NCBI GenBank assembly: GCA_036898135.1
Contig: CM072511.1
Coordinates: 160,079,152-160,143,151, forward strand
DNA: 64,000 nt
Source of the DNA: Oncomelania hupensis
Lineage: Eukaryota; Mollusca; Gastropoda; Littorinimorpha; Pomatiopsidae
Direction of reading: 5' to 3'
Shown here one piece after another: positions 38,801 through 53,800 of the stretch (within the stretch, counting starts at the first letter, position 1; the number at the start of each line of letters is the position of its first letter). The notes beneath the pieces were generated by a model. That model had not been told where the DNA came from. It was given only the letters and a program-made list of their open reading frames with translations, and ran no database searches. The position numbers and the translations under genes were made by a program.

Positions 38801-41800
38801 GAGATATTAATCCACTTGCAAGTTTTGTACATCAGATGGCAGACAGATGGAGAGACAAAAAAAAAAAAAAAAATTTTAAGTAATTTTGGGACTATTTAGG
38901 ATTCATCTCGCACAGATTTACAAAAATCTGGAAAAAAATTGTTTTGGGGAGTGAGCACACAGACTCACATTGCTATGTATTCGAGTCGAAAATGGAAAAC
39001 AAAACGTTGAAGCCTCACATCATACATGTTGGCACGGATCCTTGCCACCTCTCGGAGGCCCAAGTCATGGACTTGATGTGGCGTCATGTTGGTGGAGGTG
39101 TGGTACCTCAGGCACGCCTGGTACACCTCTTGCCCGTCCTGCCAGCCAGAAATCCCCCACGAAGGGCGACACGCAGGAAAGTACTCTGACTGCAGATAGC
39201 ACTTCAGGTGCTCCAGCGCCTGGTTCAAATTCGTGATCACATCCACTGCTCGTGAGCGTAGAGACTCTCTGAACAGGTCAAATTGTGTACAGCTGATAAT
39301 AATGGCAATTGTTTCATTGTTTTAATATGTTATATATTTGCTCCACGCATTCACTTGGGCCAACAGAACACAACATTATATACAAAAGATACACACACAA
39401 TTAGTCATTAATAAAAATAAAATAAAATATAAAACAAATAAAGCATGCGCTACAAGGGTGTTGTTATGATTGGGAAATGTTTCATGACATTCAAATCTCG
39501 GCTTTTTAAAGAAATTACGAATATCTGATGTGAACTGCAAAGCAGCTCGCTTGCCCCCTTTTGGCAGGGTGATGTGGGTAGGTGTTGCACTGCTTGATGG
39601 CACATTAACAAAAAGGGGTGCTGTGGGTAGGTGTTGCACTGCTTGATGGCACATTGACAAGCATAATCCTATGATCCCCTGCATCTGACTATATGAGGCT
39701 GTTTGGATTGTGGTTCCAACTGTTTAAGGGTTTCCCACTTATTTTGTTCAAGGTGCTTCGCATAGACACTCTTGCTGGCTTTGATAGCAGCTACCATCTT
39801 GGGAGTGCAGTGATTGCCGTCACCTTGTGTGCTTTCAGTGAGAACTTGACTAGTGCACAGCAGCCGTAATTCTCAATGCACATGCGAGTTCTAGCCATTC
39901 GAATGCAATCACCCCATATAGTATAATGATGATTCAACCAGCACTCCTGAAAAAGACAGGACTGTTTTCAGCCAATCAAGCCAGCAACAAATATCTTCGC
40001 CCAAAAGTCCACAATAATATGATGCACATGCAGTAGTCTTACAAAAATGTCGCATGCCTTCTACGTTTTCTTTTTACAAAAGAGTGCTATTGTGTAAACC
40101 AATTTGGGCCGGCGGAGAATAGGTCTAGGCACAGGCACATGAAATGGTACTCCCTTTATAGGCATATAATAGGGATGGCCTTAGTTCATTGGATTTTTTT
40201 TTAACAAACCAAAATCTGCCTATCGCCAAAAATGTGAAAAACAGTTTCCGTCATAAAACAGAAAAAGTTAGACCCATGTCACTGGTCAAAAGTCTTCTAC
40301 ACAGAAGTCACCGGCAGGAGCGGAGTAACCTCAGGTTACTATAAGTTCAACCACCACATGCTCAGGGCCTAGGCAAGCCACACTATAATCGTGGATTTAG
40401 GCTGTGGCCAAAAGCCTGGAGATGATTGGGCCCCGCCAGGTCTTTCTTGCCCAAGACACGCCATGAAATGAAAGATCCCCATCTGCTATGTGTGTGGGGG
40501 TGGGGTGGAGGGGGTAGTGGGGTGTTAAAATATCTCGTGATCATTCAAGTACACCAAGCACTCACCGTTTGTCTTCGTCAAGGTCGGAGTCATCCAGCGT
40601 GGTGGTGAAAACAGGTTGGTAAAATGGCGACTCCTGAATGCACACCGATGTAATGCCATCAATCTGCGATGGAACATCCGCCTGAAAAAGAAAACAACAA
40701 AAATTACGATCTTCATAGCCGTCAGTTTATGAACTAGGAGGCAGCAAAGTGAGATGATTCATGATGGACTCGCTGCTACAGCCACAACCATAAATGAATA
40801 GTGTGTTTTCTAGGATAAAGTAGCATGAGATTATTCACACGCACAGACTGTGAAATGGCAAACGCCACCCTTTCATAACAAATAAACTAGAGCCACACAA
40901 AGGATGACAATGATAAAAAGGTAAAGGTGTTCCCGTAATCTTTTGGTCGTTGGGGAGAGAGGATTTTGGGACCATCCCTTTCTCTCAGGGCCAGCTTAAT
41001 GAGGGCGGAGCTTATCTCCTCTTCCTCGCTGGTCTACCTTCCCAGGTTCTAAACAGATCTAGATACCCATTCACCGATGACAGGACGGGGGTGAATCGCG
41101 AGCCTGTTTCAATCCCTATGTTTGGTGGTTGCCTTCAATACATGGTCACCCACCCAAACACTAACCCGTCTCGACGTTGCTTAACAAAATACATTGCTAG
41201 TGAGAGCCACCCAAGAGGAAAGAGAAATGAATGTTGCAGTGGGAGGATTTGCTGAAAGAAAAAACAAATTCTGAATTGTTTTCTTCCCTTATATACTTAC
41301 AAGCGGCCCAGAAATCTGGAATGAAAAATTCTGAGGAGCCAAACAGAGAATCAAAACTTCACACTTTTGCTTGCAGAACAACTCACCACAGAAACTAGGT
41401 TAAGAGTGCGCCTTGTGGCAACCGCCTTCTTCAGCAGCCCTATTTTCTCAAATATCTGAAACAAACAAAAAATTAAGTCATGAAAGGGTGTTGAATTATT
41501 GTTGGTTGCCGTTCTTGTTTCATGTTTCTCAACTGTACTACACACAAGGCCAGAATACACTTGTCCAACAGATGACATTTTTGTGTGTTTAGTTTCGTAC
41601 GTTTCATCTTTGCCATCTCTCAACTGAGGAACCCAACTCTCGCTCTTGCTGCCTAGCCAATCACTCTCTACATGCTCTGCATTCATTCTTTCCCATACAT
41701 CGCCTAACTTCGACATTGTCCCAATTTGAGCCAACAGGCAATCAAACAGTACAGCGTGTACAACACGTCAGCAAAATCAGGGTGGCATACAATACCTGGA

Positions 41801-44800
41801 CGAATAACTTGTTGCAACGCTGCAAATAGTTCTCATAGTCTCCTACAGTGGCCATAGGCATGACCGTTTGCAGTCGTCCCGGGTCTGCATTGATGCCCTC
41901 CAGAAAGTTTACATTGTTCATCGCAAAGTACCTGCAAAATCAGTGCTCGCTGTCATTTCTTAATGATGGCAAAGACGATAAATCGCCTTGCATTAAACCA
42001 ATGCCAAAAGCTCAAGGAGAGATCAGAACGACAGAACATCTTTAACCATAAAAGTGTTGTTCATTGTAAAACGCAAAGCTAACTGATCTCAATAAGATAG
42101 ATTGTACTGAGGAAAGCTGTGCTGCGATTAGTTGCGATTATAATTGTATTGTTGTAATAATTGAACAAAATAGGCAAGGTGTTCGTACTTTAATTACACA
42201 TATTTGAGACTTTTGCAGATATATAATTTGTTATTTTACACACTAAAAGAAGAAAACATTGCTTTACATAAACTCGTTTAATAAACGTTAACTATGGGCA
42301 TGTTTTCCAATGAATCAACACCCTTTGTATAATTAAATAGCACTTCCCAGTTAGATGATGTGCATTTGAAGGACATGGGTGATGATGTATAAGTGTCTAA
42401 AATGTCAAACTTCTTTGCCTGTTATATGATTATTTATCAATTGTTTATTCAGCCCCGATGCTTAAATCTTGATAAAAGTAACTCAAATTCGTTTATCCAC
42501 GCATCCTGTTCACTCAGCAACAAGGCAGGAGTCATATAAAGTTTTCCAACTTTATTCAGCAAACATCAACAACTGCATACAAGAATCGCTTTCCGAAAAT
42601 CACAAAAACAATCATCAAAAATCATCATAAATCTCCCACAAGCAGACAGAGCATTACTTACATAGCCTCTCTGCAATCGAGAAAAGGTTCGAACATTCCA
42701 GCATGACGCAATAACACCCAATCAAAATAAAACTCGTCACCAGAACTATGCACTGTCTTACGTCATTACGTTAGGAGAATTGTCTAGCTATTATCAGATC
42801 TATATTGAAGCTTCAATCGACAGAAAACAATTCCAGAAAATTCTCAACAATGTTGACCGACGAAAATTATCAACATTATACAAAGCTTCTTCTAGCAACA
42901 ACGCAAAATCAAATCAAAGGTAAATACACTCTGATATTGCATGCTTTGCAAAACAAAATGATCGGATCTATCATGCGTGTTTCGATCGTAACAGCCTCCA
43001 CCAGCTTTAGGACGATACAATCAAGTTGATTCCGGCTCCAGTGGAGCATCTATATGTCGACTCTCGGTGATATGAGAAGTTCGAGAACGGGAGAGAAGAT
43101 AAAGGAATAAAATATACCAGTACAGGATCATTTTGGATCTCTAACAGCCAACTCTCAGTTGAAAGATGAGACACAGTTTGCGACCTCTCGGACACCCTTG
43201 CTTTCGTTGGTCAATGCTCGACCTCACAGCTATGAATGGACCTCTGGACAACGGACCCATGTCTGCAACGGTCAACAGCTCCCCATAGAGACATTCGGGA
43301 CAATCAGACCAATGGCTCTTCCCAATTTGGCGCTAGTGGACATCACTTCTCCAAGCTCACCTTCTTGGAATGTTCTTTCTGTTCTGCACTTGGCCTGCGT
43401 CTGCTCGCTTCATCCCTTGAAATGTTTCCCGTTATTCATTGACAGTTGAAGGTTTTGCTGAGCTGTTTGATAGCACACCCTCTCTGAAGTCTCCAACCCA
43501 TGTTAGATGTTAAATTTGCTTGTGTAAAAATAAGGACAATAACTCATCTTGTATCTTGTTAAACACTGGCTGAAAACTTCACTGCTTATTTGTAGTTTAA
43601 CAAATCTGTATTCCTTCTTCCAACAAATGTTGGGGCTCTAATCTAAAAACTAGAAGGCAAAGCCCATTGACTCACTTGTTCCTTATGAAACTTTCAATAT
43701 TTAATATGAAAACCAGTATTTTGGACGTATGAATAGAGAGCTAGAGATGCTAAGTGCTCTCTTGCTCAAAGTGTGTACATACGAGTTCCATTTCGAGCCA
43801 TCCAGGTAAGTTTGCAGGTGGTCAGTAAAGATGTCAAAGTCCAGCCTGTCCTCTTTGTCCAGCTCTGACCTGTTGACAGCCTTCAGACGGACCAGGAAAT
43901 CCTCCACAGCGATCTGCAATACACAACAACACGGATTGAAGCTCATGCCAGGCTCTATGACAATAACCAAATACTTACAGCTCGCATGGTTTATCGCCGC
44001 TTACTCAATAGCCATGGCTGACCTAAAGAGCGACGCCATGCACAGTGCCATTCATATTATGATTATCAATAAAGTCATTTTCTAAATTTTAAATCTAGCC
44101 AGTGTACAGTGCATCAAAACAGGACCTGCATATTTTGCACGCTCTAGTGAATCAACAGTTAGAAACTTTTAAAAACTAGAAGGGCAAAATTTTCATTTTT
44201 TGACTAATGTTTGATGACCCTGTGACCTTGACCTTGAAGTGAAGTCATTCATTCACTGATCATTTATGAGGTCTAATGGGTATGCACCATCATCTTACCA
44301 AGTTTGGTTATGATAGTTGATATAGGCTCCGAGTACTGGAAATGTTTGGGTGGTTGCGTGGGTACATTGATATTGCTATGCATGCGAATCAAAAAGTGCA
44401 TAGTAACAACCTCTGTTGATGTTACTTTTGCGCATTACTAGTAACATTTAATCAGCTTCATGACTCATTTGCATGTAGCAATGCGAGTCTCTGCACTTGT
44501 TTTAAAAAATCTGCAAAGGGCGAGTTCTGAATAGTCCAAAAATGATTTTACGAAACACGTGCCTCCATCCTGAAAATCTATCCGTCCGTCTGTGCAAAAC
44601 TGTAAAAGTTTATGATTTTAAACCTATTTCATCCATCACCAAAAAATAACCTAACACCCACCGCAATAAAAGGCTGAATAATATCAGTAGGCACACTTGT
44701 TTAGTCACATAACACCGAAGATATGCCTAGAATTGAAAGCTTAACAGTCGGTTTAAACGACAATTGCCCACTAAAATAGGTTCCAAGTACTTAGCCACTT

Positions 44801-47800
44801 GAAAGCTTTGCATGAACAAACGGGCCCTGATGGACAAAGAAATTGTTTACAATAAATATCATTTTTTGAGCCTTTTTAGAACTCATCAGCACAGATATGT
44901 GAAAATCTGTAACTAAAAAAAATTGGGGGGGGGGGGTGGTGGGATGGGGAGTGAGGTGGGTGTGTGTGTGTGTGACAGACTCGCACTGCGGCACACATGC
45001 AAGTAAAACAAAGAGGAACTTCTCTTTTCAAGCAGACGGTCGTTTGTACAACCTCAACATATTAAACAAGATTTCAAAAACATCATAGGAATTTCTCAGG
45101 GTCAATATGGTAAACAAGACTAAGGGGCAGGACATTTGTGTTTATGTGGCTTCACCAGAGCGTACAAAAAGTGCAGGTCCTAGGTCAAATGCACTCTTAC
45201 GCTTGACACGCATAAAAATCAATCATCATAATGATCCATTTGAACCGAGCTGTTTGGACCCCCGCTCAGAAAAGCCCTTGGCAACATGTCTTGTTTTTGT
45301 AAACACAAACAAAAGAACGGATACTAATGGAAGAAGTGCACAAAGGCGTGTCTCAGCAACATGTACTTTTAACACCAACTAAACACTAGGACAGACGTCC
45401 ATGCACTGTGTAGGGCAAAGTGACACAGACACGTTGGGATGCACGGATCAACTAGTTTAGCATGTAGGACAAAGCCCTTATGACTCCCAAGCTCCGAGTT
45501 ATTAGGAATTTATTCTTCACACTATTCTATGTGACAATCACTGACCAGTATGGAATCAAGTTTCTTTTAAACTGAACAGAAACGTTTGGGTTAATGGCCC
45601 AGGGTTTCAAGGAGATTGTTGGAGGAGGGAGTGTAGGGGTGACAGTATTGAGGGAACAGGGGTTGACAATAAGTTTACTTTGGAATTGGCATTGTGGCCA
45701 CATTAAAAGATTATATAATGGGTAATTGTTGTTGAAACCCACCCACAAAGCTTTGAATCGAAGGTGTCTCTTCCTTGTCATGTAACTAAACAAGTGTGCC
45801 TACTATACATACTTTGACTGCGGTGGGTGTTATTTTATTTTTCAAGTCATGATAAGATGAAATAGGTTCAGAGCAATTAGCCTCTTTTTAAGTGTTGCAC
45901 TGACGGATGGAGAGATATGGCTGGATGGATTGATAGGTTTTGTAAAATCTTTTTTTTTTTTTTTTTTAACCATTCAGAACTCACTTCGCACTGAGTTTTG
46001 ACATAATACTTGCTAACAAAGACTCGCAATGCTGCACGCAAGTGCATCATAAAGCTGATCGATTGTTACTAGCGCAAAAAAGTCACATAAAATATTACCA
46101 ATGCACAAAGGTTGTTAACATGCACTTTATCACTTTCTAACCATTGATTCACCAAACAGGCAGGTCCTGTTTTGATGCTCTTTTGACTTTACGCAGATTA
46201 CATTAAATTTTAAAAAAAGAAGATGTGTTCAATAATATGGAGTGTGCATTCAGGTTAATGGGAATGGATAAAAACGCTCTAGGATCAAAAAGCTGTCTGA
46301 ACATGAACTGGTGCATGAAGGTCACATCAGGTTGCGCTGCCAATGCACTTTAAAGATTGAAAAGCCAATAGAACATACCTTCCTTAATTTTTGAATCTAC
46401 ATTATTATGTATTATGATATGGTGAAAATTCATCCAATAGAAAATGTCAAGAATTCATACAAAAAAATGCTGTTGGAGTAACAGGGGTTCAATGATAGCA
46501 CACATTCAGTGCTTTAACACTCGCTCCAGTTGACTGACCCTGTCGGAGATTTTTCTCAAAAAGGAGTACGCTTTCTGTAGTGTAGTGACTCTTTATACGA
46601 TGTTTCACCTCCCCTTTTGAAAGTATCGCTCAGTTGTGTGAGGCGTTTGACACTGCACATCAAGTTGCAAGCTTATCTGGCTTGAGATAGATCCCGTCTT
46701 TAGCCAGCGCTTTGCCTTTAGCCAGCGCTTTGCCTTTAGCCAGCGCTTTGCGCAGCTCTATAAGCTGATATACACCTCATGACAAGGAACATTCATTCAT
46801 TCCTTTCAGATCAAACAGCAGACCTTGGTACACAAAGGTCCCATTCACTGGCCCCAGGCTTAGCATGTTATTTTATTACTGAACCAAAATACAGACAGTG
46901 ATGACATAGTCTTACATGTACTATTAATAAATAAATAAAAACTGACCATGACATAGGCTTACATGAACTATTATTAAACAAAAAATAGACCATGACATAG
47001 GCTTACATGAACTATTATTAAACAAAAAATAGACCATGACATAAGACTGCATGATCATACCATACATGTACTATTATTGATAAACAAAAGATTAACTATA
47101 GGCTTACATGTTACCGGTACTATTATGCAACACAAAATGGACTGTGACATAGGCTTTTGTATACATACTAACAATAACCAAAAAATATAAACTATGACTT
47201 GGGACAGTAGGCTTACAGATACTATAAATAAACAAAAAATAGATAATGAGAAAGAGGCTTACTTGCCGAGCTTATTAATAAACAAAACAAATAAGCGTAC
47301 AAAAGCTACATGCTCTATATATTAATATTAACCAAATAACAGACAATGACCCACAAACACAAGTAATAAGCCCTACCCCACCTCACTTCCTCAAAACCAT
47401 TGCCTTGGTCACAATTCAATACAGTGACAAGGGGATGAACGGTTCATAGAAGGCGAGGTGGATCCTTATGCAGATGAACTATAAGCGAACAAACAGGACA
47501 GATATTATTCAGGCAAATGAACATTAAATAAAAGTGTAACGTTCCAGTCAACCTTGGGCGAAACAGCAGACGGGCATTTTTATATACTACTCAAAATAAT
47601 TGAAGGGCCACTCTCGTATTTCAATTAGTTTAATTATTTTTTGCTGCTATCAATAATATCGCTTATATTGCTTATTTCAAAACTTATCCTGTACAGTAAC
47701 ATTCAAGACAATCTTATTCTGACAAGTAATCACATGTGTGAGTTTTGAACTTTCCGCACTGAGTAGAAAAACAAACCCAATTGTTTCCAAAAAAAAATGA

Positions 47801-50800
47801 CCCTAATTTACTGTTGTCTTGCTAATAAAGCAAAATTTTCAACATTAAAAAATTATTTGCATCGAGTTCAGTTCAACAATCGGTGCTTTTTTCTGGGTAT
47901 AAATGGCAGCGCTTTTGCTGCTTTTCTAACCATGCCCCCAAGGCGACGATTGACTGATGCGGATAGAGGCAGAGCTATTGCATGGCTTCAGGAAGAGGTG
48001 GGGGTGAAAGAAGTTGGCAGGCGGCTGGGAGTGTCCCACTACGTTGCCCAAAGGCTGCGGGAGCGCTTTAACAACACTGGAAGCGTCCAAGAACCAAGAA
48101 GGTCCGGACGCACCCGCGTTACCACTGCAAGACAAGACCATTTCATCATCCTGTCAGCTCTGAGGATGAGGTCCGCTACAGCAAACACCATCAGAAGACA
48201 GCTTCACGCAGCCAGCAATGTTAACGTCAGCTACCAGACAATTCGCAACCGTCTACACGAGGCAAACCTGCGATCAAGACGACCAGCAGTACGGCCTTTG
48301 CTCACCGTGCAGCGCGATTGGCCTGGGCTCGGCGTCATTTGGCGTGGACTGGGCAACATTGGTCAAGGGTGCTCTTTACAGATGAGTCTCGGTTCTCCTT
48401 GTCTTTCAACGACCGTCGAGTGAATGTTTGGAGGCGTCCACGGGAGCGTTTTGCTGATGTGACGGTGCGCGAGCATGACCGCTTTGGTGGTGGATCTGTC
48501 ATTATGTGGGGTGGCTTCGCATTAAACTACAGAACACCCCTGCTCCAAATTCATGGCAACTTAAACGGTATTGGCTACAGGGATGACGTCCTACAACCTA
48601 TGGTTCTCCCAGTTCTGCGGGCCATTGGGGAAGGTGCCATACTACAGGACGATAATGCCAGACCCCACCGAGCGCGTATTGTCAATGACTTCCTGCAGCA
48701 ACAGCACGTCATAAGGATGGATTGGCCAGCTCGATCACCCGATTTGAACTCCATAGAACATCTGTGGGATGTCTTGGGTCGACAGACATGGGCAAACCTC
48801 CCTCCAGGAGCTAACCTTGAAGTTCTGGCCCAAGTTCTCCAGCAAGAGTGGTTGGCCATCCCAGGAAACATCCTCCATAACCTGATACGGTTCATGAGAC
48901 AACGATGCCAAGACTGCATTGATGCAAACGGTGGCCACACCCAATACTGACTCTATAGATTTTTGCTTTCTAAAGTTTCGATTTTGTAAATGAGGGGTAT
49001 GTCCGGTTAAATTGAATTTACTCGAATTTTAAGCGACTGATGTCTCAAATCTTTTTTGTTATTGATGCAGAAATTATTGCAATAAAATATGATGAACTAA
49101 TAAATTGAATTCATGTTTCTGATTTAAAGAGAGACCCATATGTCCAAGTGGCCCTTGTATTATTTTGAGTAGTATATATGCAAAGAACTGGTTAATGCTC
49201 TAGACACCCAAAGCTGAATGAAAATTAATTAAACCAGTACACCAAGTTAATCAGAATGATGTGTACTCTAAAACACGAAAGAACCTATGACACAAATTCC
49301 AGCACTGCACAGGGAAAACAGAAGTTTGGATAAATGCTCCTTTTTTTATTTATTTAATTGTTCTATAATGCTTTTCTAGCTCAAGGTGCTCTTAGTCATT
49401 GTTCACAGGGTCCAGCGGACTGCACAGAGCTAAATCAGGACATAACTTGATTGAAATGGGATTCACCCCCGCTACGCATAAAAAATCTGCTGAAACAACC
49501 CTATTATTGGTAACAGTACGCTGAAGGCACTCCACCAGCCGGTAGCTTTACAATAAAGCAGAGGTGTCTACCCCCCAGTCTGACCATTTGTGTACTGGCT
49601 GCATGAAAAATGTGTATTTTGTGTAATGTCAGATTTCGCGCAACTCGCAACATTTGATCAAAGAATTATTGTCATGAAAACTGCCACATTCACAAAACAT
49701 TAATTCAATACTAATTCCAGCTCACCATTTTAATCCTCATAAAACAAAATTATATAGAACGCAACAAGTTATGGTCGCAAATGCACACTAATAATATATT
49801 ATTTTTTGTGTTGTATTTTACTCAATAACCACCAAAAAGATCTTCATATTGTCTAACTACTAATATGAATTATGAATATAAATAAATGCATCATTATTTT
49901 CGTATATTCTGCTGAAACTGGCAAAACGTTTTGTTTTCTGAGCATACTACATGTAGAGTGTTCTGCATTTTGTTGTGTACATACAGTTCCTTTTTATGCA
50001 CTTTGTATTAATTTTAGACAACTGAGCCACTTTTGGGAAAAACGCGTTTTATTTTTATGTGAGGGTTACCCACTTTGAACAGTTAAATAAGTGCCTGAAT
50101 ATACAATTTAAATTCTTTTTAATCTTCTAAAGTTTGTACTATATAATAAAAACAAAATAATTTAAAACATCCTAAACCAAAATAAAATTTTCATCCATAA
50201 TACCTAATCTAAGTGTCGCTGAATGTAGTATGCACACCAAAGGGGAATAGATTTATACAGAAAGCCCCGGCACACCAAAGGGGAATAGATTTATACAGAA
50301 AGCCCCGGCACACCAAAGGGGAATAGATTTATACAGAAAGCCCCGGCACACCAAAGGGGAATAGATTTATACAGAAAGCCCTGGCACACCAAAGGGGAAT
50401 AGATTTATACAGAAAGCCCTGGCACACCAAAGGGGAATAGATTTATACAGAAAGCCCTGGCACACCAAAGGGGGATTAGCTCAAGCCGTCAAGGTGCTGG
50501 CAGATACAGGAACTAACTCAAACTGCCGAAGGGGCCCACCTGCTGCCTGGGCATATCGTCTGTCAACCGAGCATAACCCTGTATGACCTGGAAAGGGGGG
50601 AGATGGAACATCGTGCTTTGATTTATGTAGCAGAACACTCACCCGGCTAGGACAAAGCATCAACATCTTTAAAGTCCAAGAAATGGAATGTGCGTGTGCA
50701 CAGACTAGACCTCGGTTTATACTCGTCCATTTTAAAAAATGCTCCAAGATCAAAAAGCTGGCTGAACATTACCCGTGCATACATGACCAATCAGGTTAAT

Positions 50801-53800
50801 TTGGACTTATAATGAAAATCGACCTTAAGAACATCTTTGACCTACAAAATCTGTACTTTCTGTTACAAATGCATCCATGGATTACCCCTTCCTACCTCAC
50901 CCAGAACATTCGCTTCTACAAGCCATCTAGAAATCTTGGTTTCTTCATCCGACACCCTAATGCTCCAATTGTACAAATAACTCTCTATGAACTCTCCTCT
51001 GCAGCCTGTTGATCCTTCTCAGTGCTTCGTCCTGCAACTTTGAACTCTCTTCCAGCTCTTAGCCACTTTCAAGTCCAGCTTAAAAACTCGCCTCTTTCTT
51101 AAAAAGTGTCTAATCTCATCTCCCATCACCAGCATCACTCCATCTTTTCTGATTCAAACCACCGCCACCACACCACACGCCCCCAGTCCCTTCACTCCTT
51201 AGATGCTCTCCTCTCCCCCCCCCTCCCTTCATTTTTTGTTTTACTCATCTACTATGAAAGTAGTACCTAAATGTTCACTTCAGCAACCCATAATGGTAAC
51301 ACTAGCAGTAGCACACACTATCGTGTACCACGTAATAAAGTGGCCTGTCACGCATACACACAAAAGAAGTACTTGAATAAAGGGTGTTTCTACCAATGTC
51401 AAAGGAACAAGGTCAAGGGTGTTCTACCATACTCCATAGTAATATAAATATTCTGAAGTCATAACAATACTAAATTGTAAATTTATACAAAGGTATAATA
51501 TTTCCACCAGCTATGCAATTACAGACCTGCCTACCTCAGATTTTCAGTTTCAGTATTCTGACTGGCAAAATGTATTCTGGGACCAAAATTCGTATTTTCA
51601 CTCTCGGCGAATCGATGCATTCGCAAGTAGGAATTTAACAATTGTAAATGTAACTTAGTGAAGATAAAGAAGAAGTAATCACTGCATTAAAAAAAAACTC
51701 AAACTGATTCCTTAAATACACTGTTCCACGATTTATTTATTTATTGACTACAGAACAAGCGCAAAACTGTCATTGCTAGAGAGCAAAAATTCAGTTGATA
51801 AAAACTTAAATTGGAATGGGAAACAAAAAAATAATTTATCTATAGTGAAGGACTAAGTAATTTATATGATGTGCAAAAATGTCAACAATGTTTTCCTTCA
51901 GCTGCTGGCTATAGCAGCTCTTGAGCCTGTCTGGTTCTTTGCTACAAAATAAATTATTTACAGTAACTGGCTGGGAAAAATTATATGCAAACTGTCACTC
52001 AGCACTGTTTTCTTTCAGCTGCAAGCTATAACACTGTTCTTGAGTCTGTCTAGTTCTTTGCTGGTGTACACTGTAGCAGCAGGTTTGGACTTGAGGACTA
52101 GCAAACTCTTAAGTGTACTGTCACCTAAACAGGATCGCTGATCTGTACGATTTTTTTCTTAAGCAGGAAAACACTCGCTCACAATGAGCGCTTGAATGGG
52201 GGATTGTCAAAATCCCCCCATCACAGCAGCCAGCTCTTTGTAGGGCTCAATCTTCCCAACTGCAGCCCACTTTTCATCCATTCTCTCAAGGCTGGTGATT
52301 CTGGGGTCCAGATATTCAGGTTGAACTTAATGTAGTAATCTCTGACAATGAAAAGTTTCAATTGTTTCTGAGTTAAGTATGGCGCGCAGTATGGCGCCGT
52401 GTGAAATGACTTAAAACCCAAAACAAACGTCTTATTACAAAACAAAAGAAACCTAAAAAAAAAAAAAAAAAAAACTTTTTTTTAAAAGAAAAAAAAAGGT
52501 GCCAAAATTTGTATTTTTTAAGGCCTTTGCGTATTTTCATATTCTAGGTCTCAAATCCGTAAAAATACGGGAAAATCCGTAACGGTAGGCAGGTCTGCAA
52601 TTACTAACTTAGTAACTACAATGTACGGTTCCATTAATAACACTAATAATATTATTAATGGTAATAATAATGCCCAAAATAATAATAATAAATGCATTCA
52701 TTGCCTTGTTAACCACATATATGGTCACATCTCACAGTTGTGAAGCATTTCAATTATACATGTGTGCGTGTCCTATCCCGTAACTCAAAAGTCGTCGGGG
52801 CATCACAGATGATCGTTTAACCAGCATACTCCATCTTTCTCTGTCCTCTGCAACCCTCATGGCGTGTGTGTGTGACTACATAAAATGAAGTATATTTGGC
52901 ATATGTTCATTTTTGTGACGAAAAACAAAATGACCAAGAAGACAGTGCTTGTCGTTATTACATCTTTCATTATCTGGGAGAGGGACAAACCCGTTGATCT
53001 GTTTTATTGAGAGTTTTGTCATCGGCAATAAATTACAAGCTTTTGTTGTTAATGTTACATTCATACATTTGTTTCAATGTTTACGATGTTATATGGTATA
53101 CTTTCGGAACATTTAATTTTGTGCGGAATTTCGCCTTTCTCATCATTTGGTGCTGAAGTAGATAAGACATTTTTTTGCAAATTACATTACATGGTTATTG
53201 TTTTAGGTCCAGCAAACTCTTCCGAGCCAAAACAGGACCAGAGAAACGTTATCCTAAAAATTCAAATCTTAAAAAACAAGCCTGTTACTCTTAAATATTC
53301 AAACAAACTTTCACAAGCAACCTCTTGAAAAAACTTTAAATCTCATGTATTAAAAGTATGTTCTAGTTCTTCAATCAAATCACTAAAATCAGTCTTTCCA
53401 ATAAAATTCAACCATTTTGTTGGGTGAATGTAATTTAACATGTACTTGCCATTAATGTTACATTCAAAATAATTATGCTGTACAGTGAGCCTGAGAATAT
53501 AGAATCGCAAATCACTCTAACAAGGTCACGGATTTGCCATTTCAGTGGGTCCTGACAAAGCCAGTACAAATACAAAGCCCAACTCTGATTTCCTGTCTGA
53601 ATCAGTGAATGTAACATAACATTCCTGGGGCATGTTCTTGTTAAGTTACATTCGAAGGAAATTTTGATGACAGAAACAGTGTATGGACATCAAGGTCTGC
53701 CTATGAGAGATCGTTGTGAACAGAAATGAATCAGCATGGAAATTCCATTGATAAATGTGTTCGTTATTTTTTTTCGAGCACACTTCAATTTAACTTAACA

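Larger units (their letters stand above)
47581..49178 (+). mobile_element. Tc1-like DD34E transposon
   Basis: Inverted ends: TATATACTACTCAAAATAAT... at 47581-47612 and the complementary ...GTAGTATATA at 49147-49178. The 32 positions differ at two. TA dinucleotides lie at both outer edges as expected for the TA target. The transposase is in two frames (47932 to about 48310, and from there to 48950). In intron 1, antisense to the host gene. Confidence 0.92.

Noticed and set aside
47926..48940. Minus-strand frames of 70-120 codons opposite the Tc1 transposase
   Set aside because: Shadow frames of the transposase on the plus strand.
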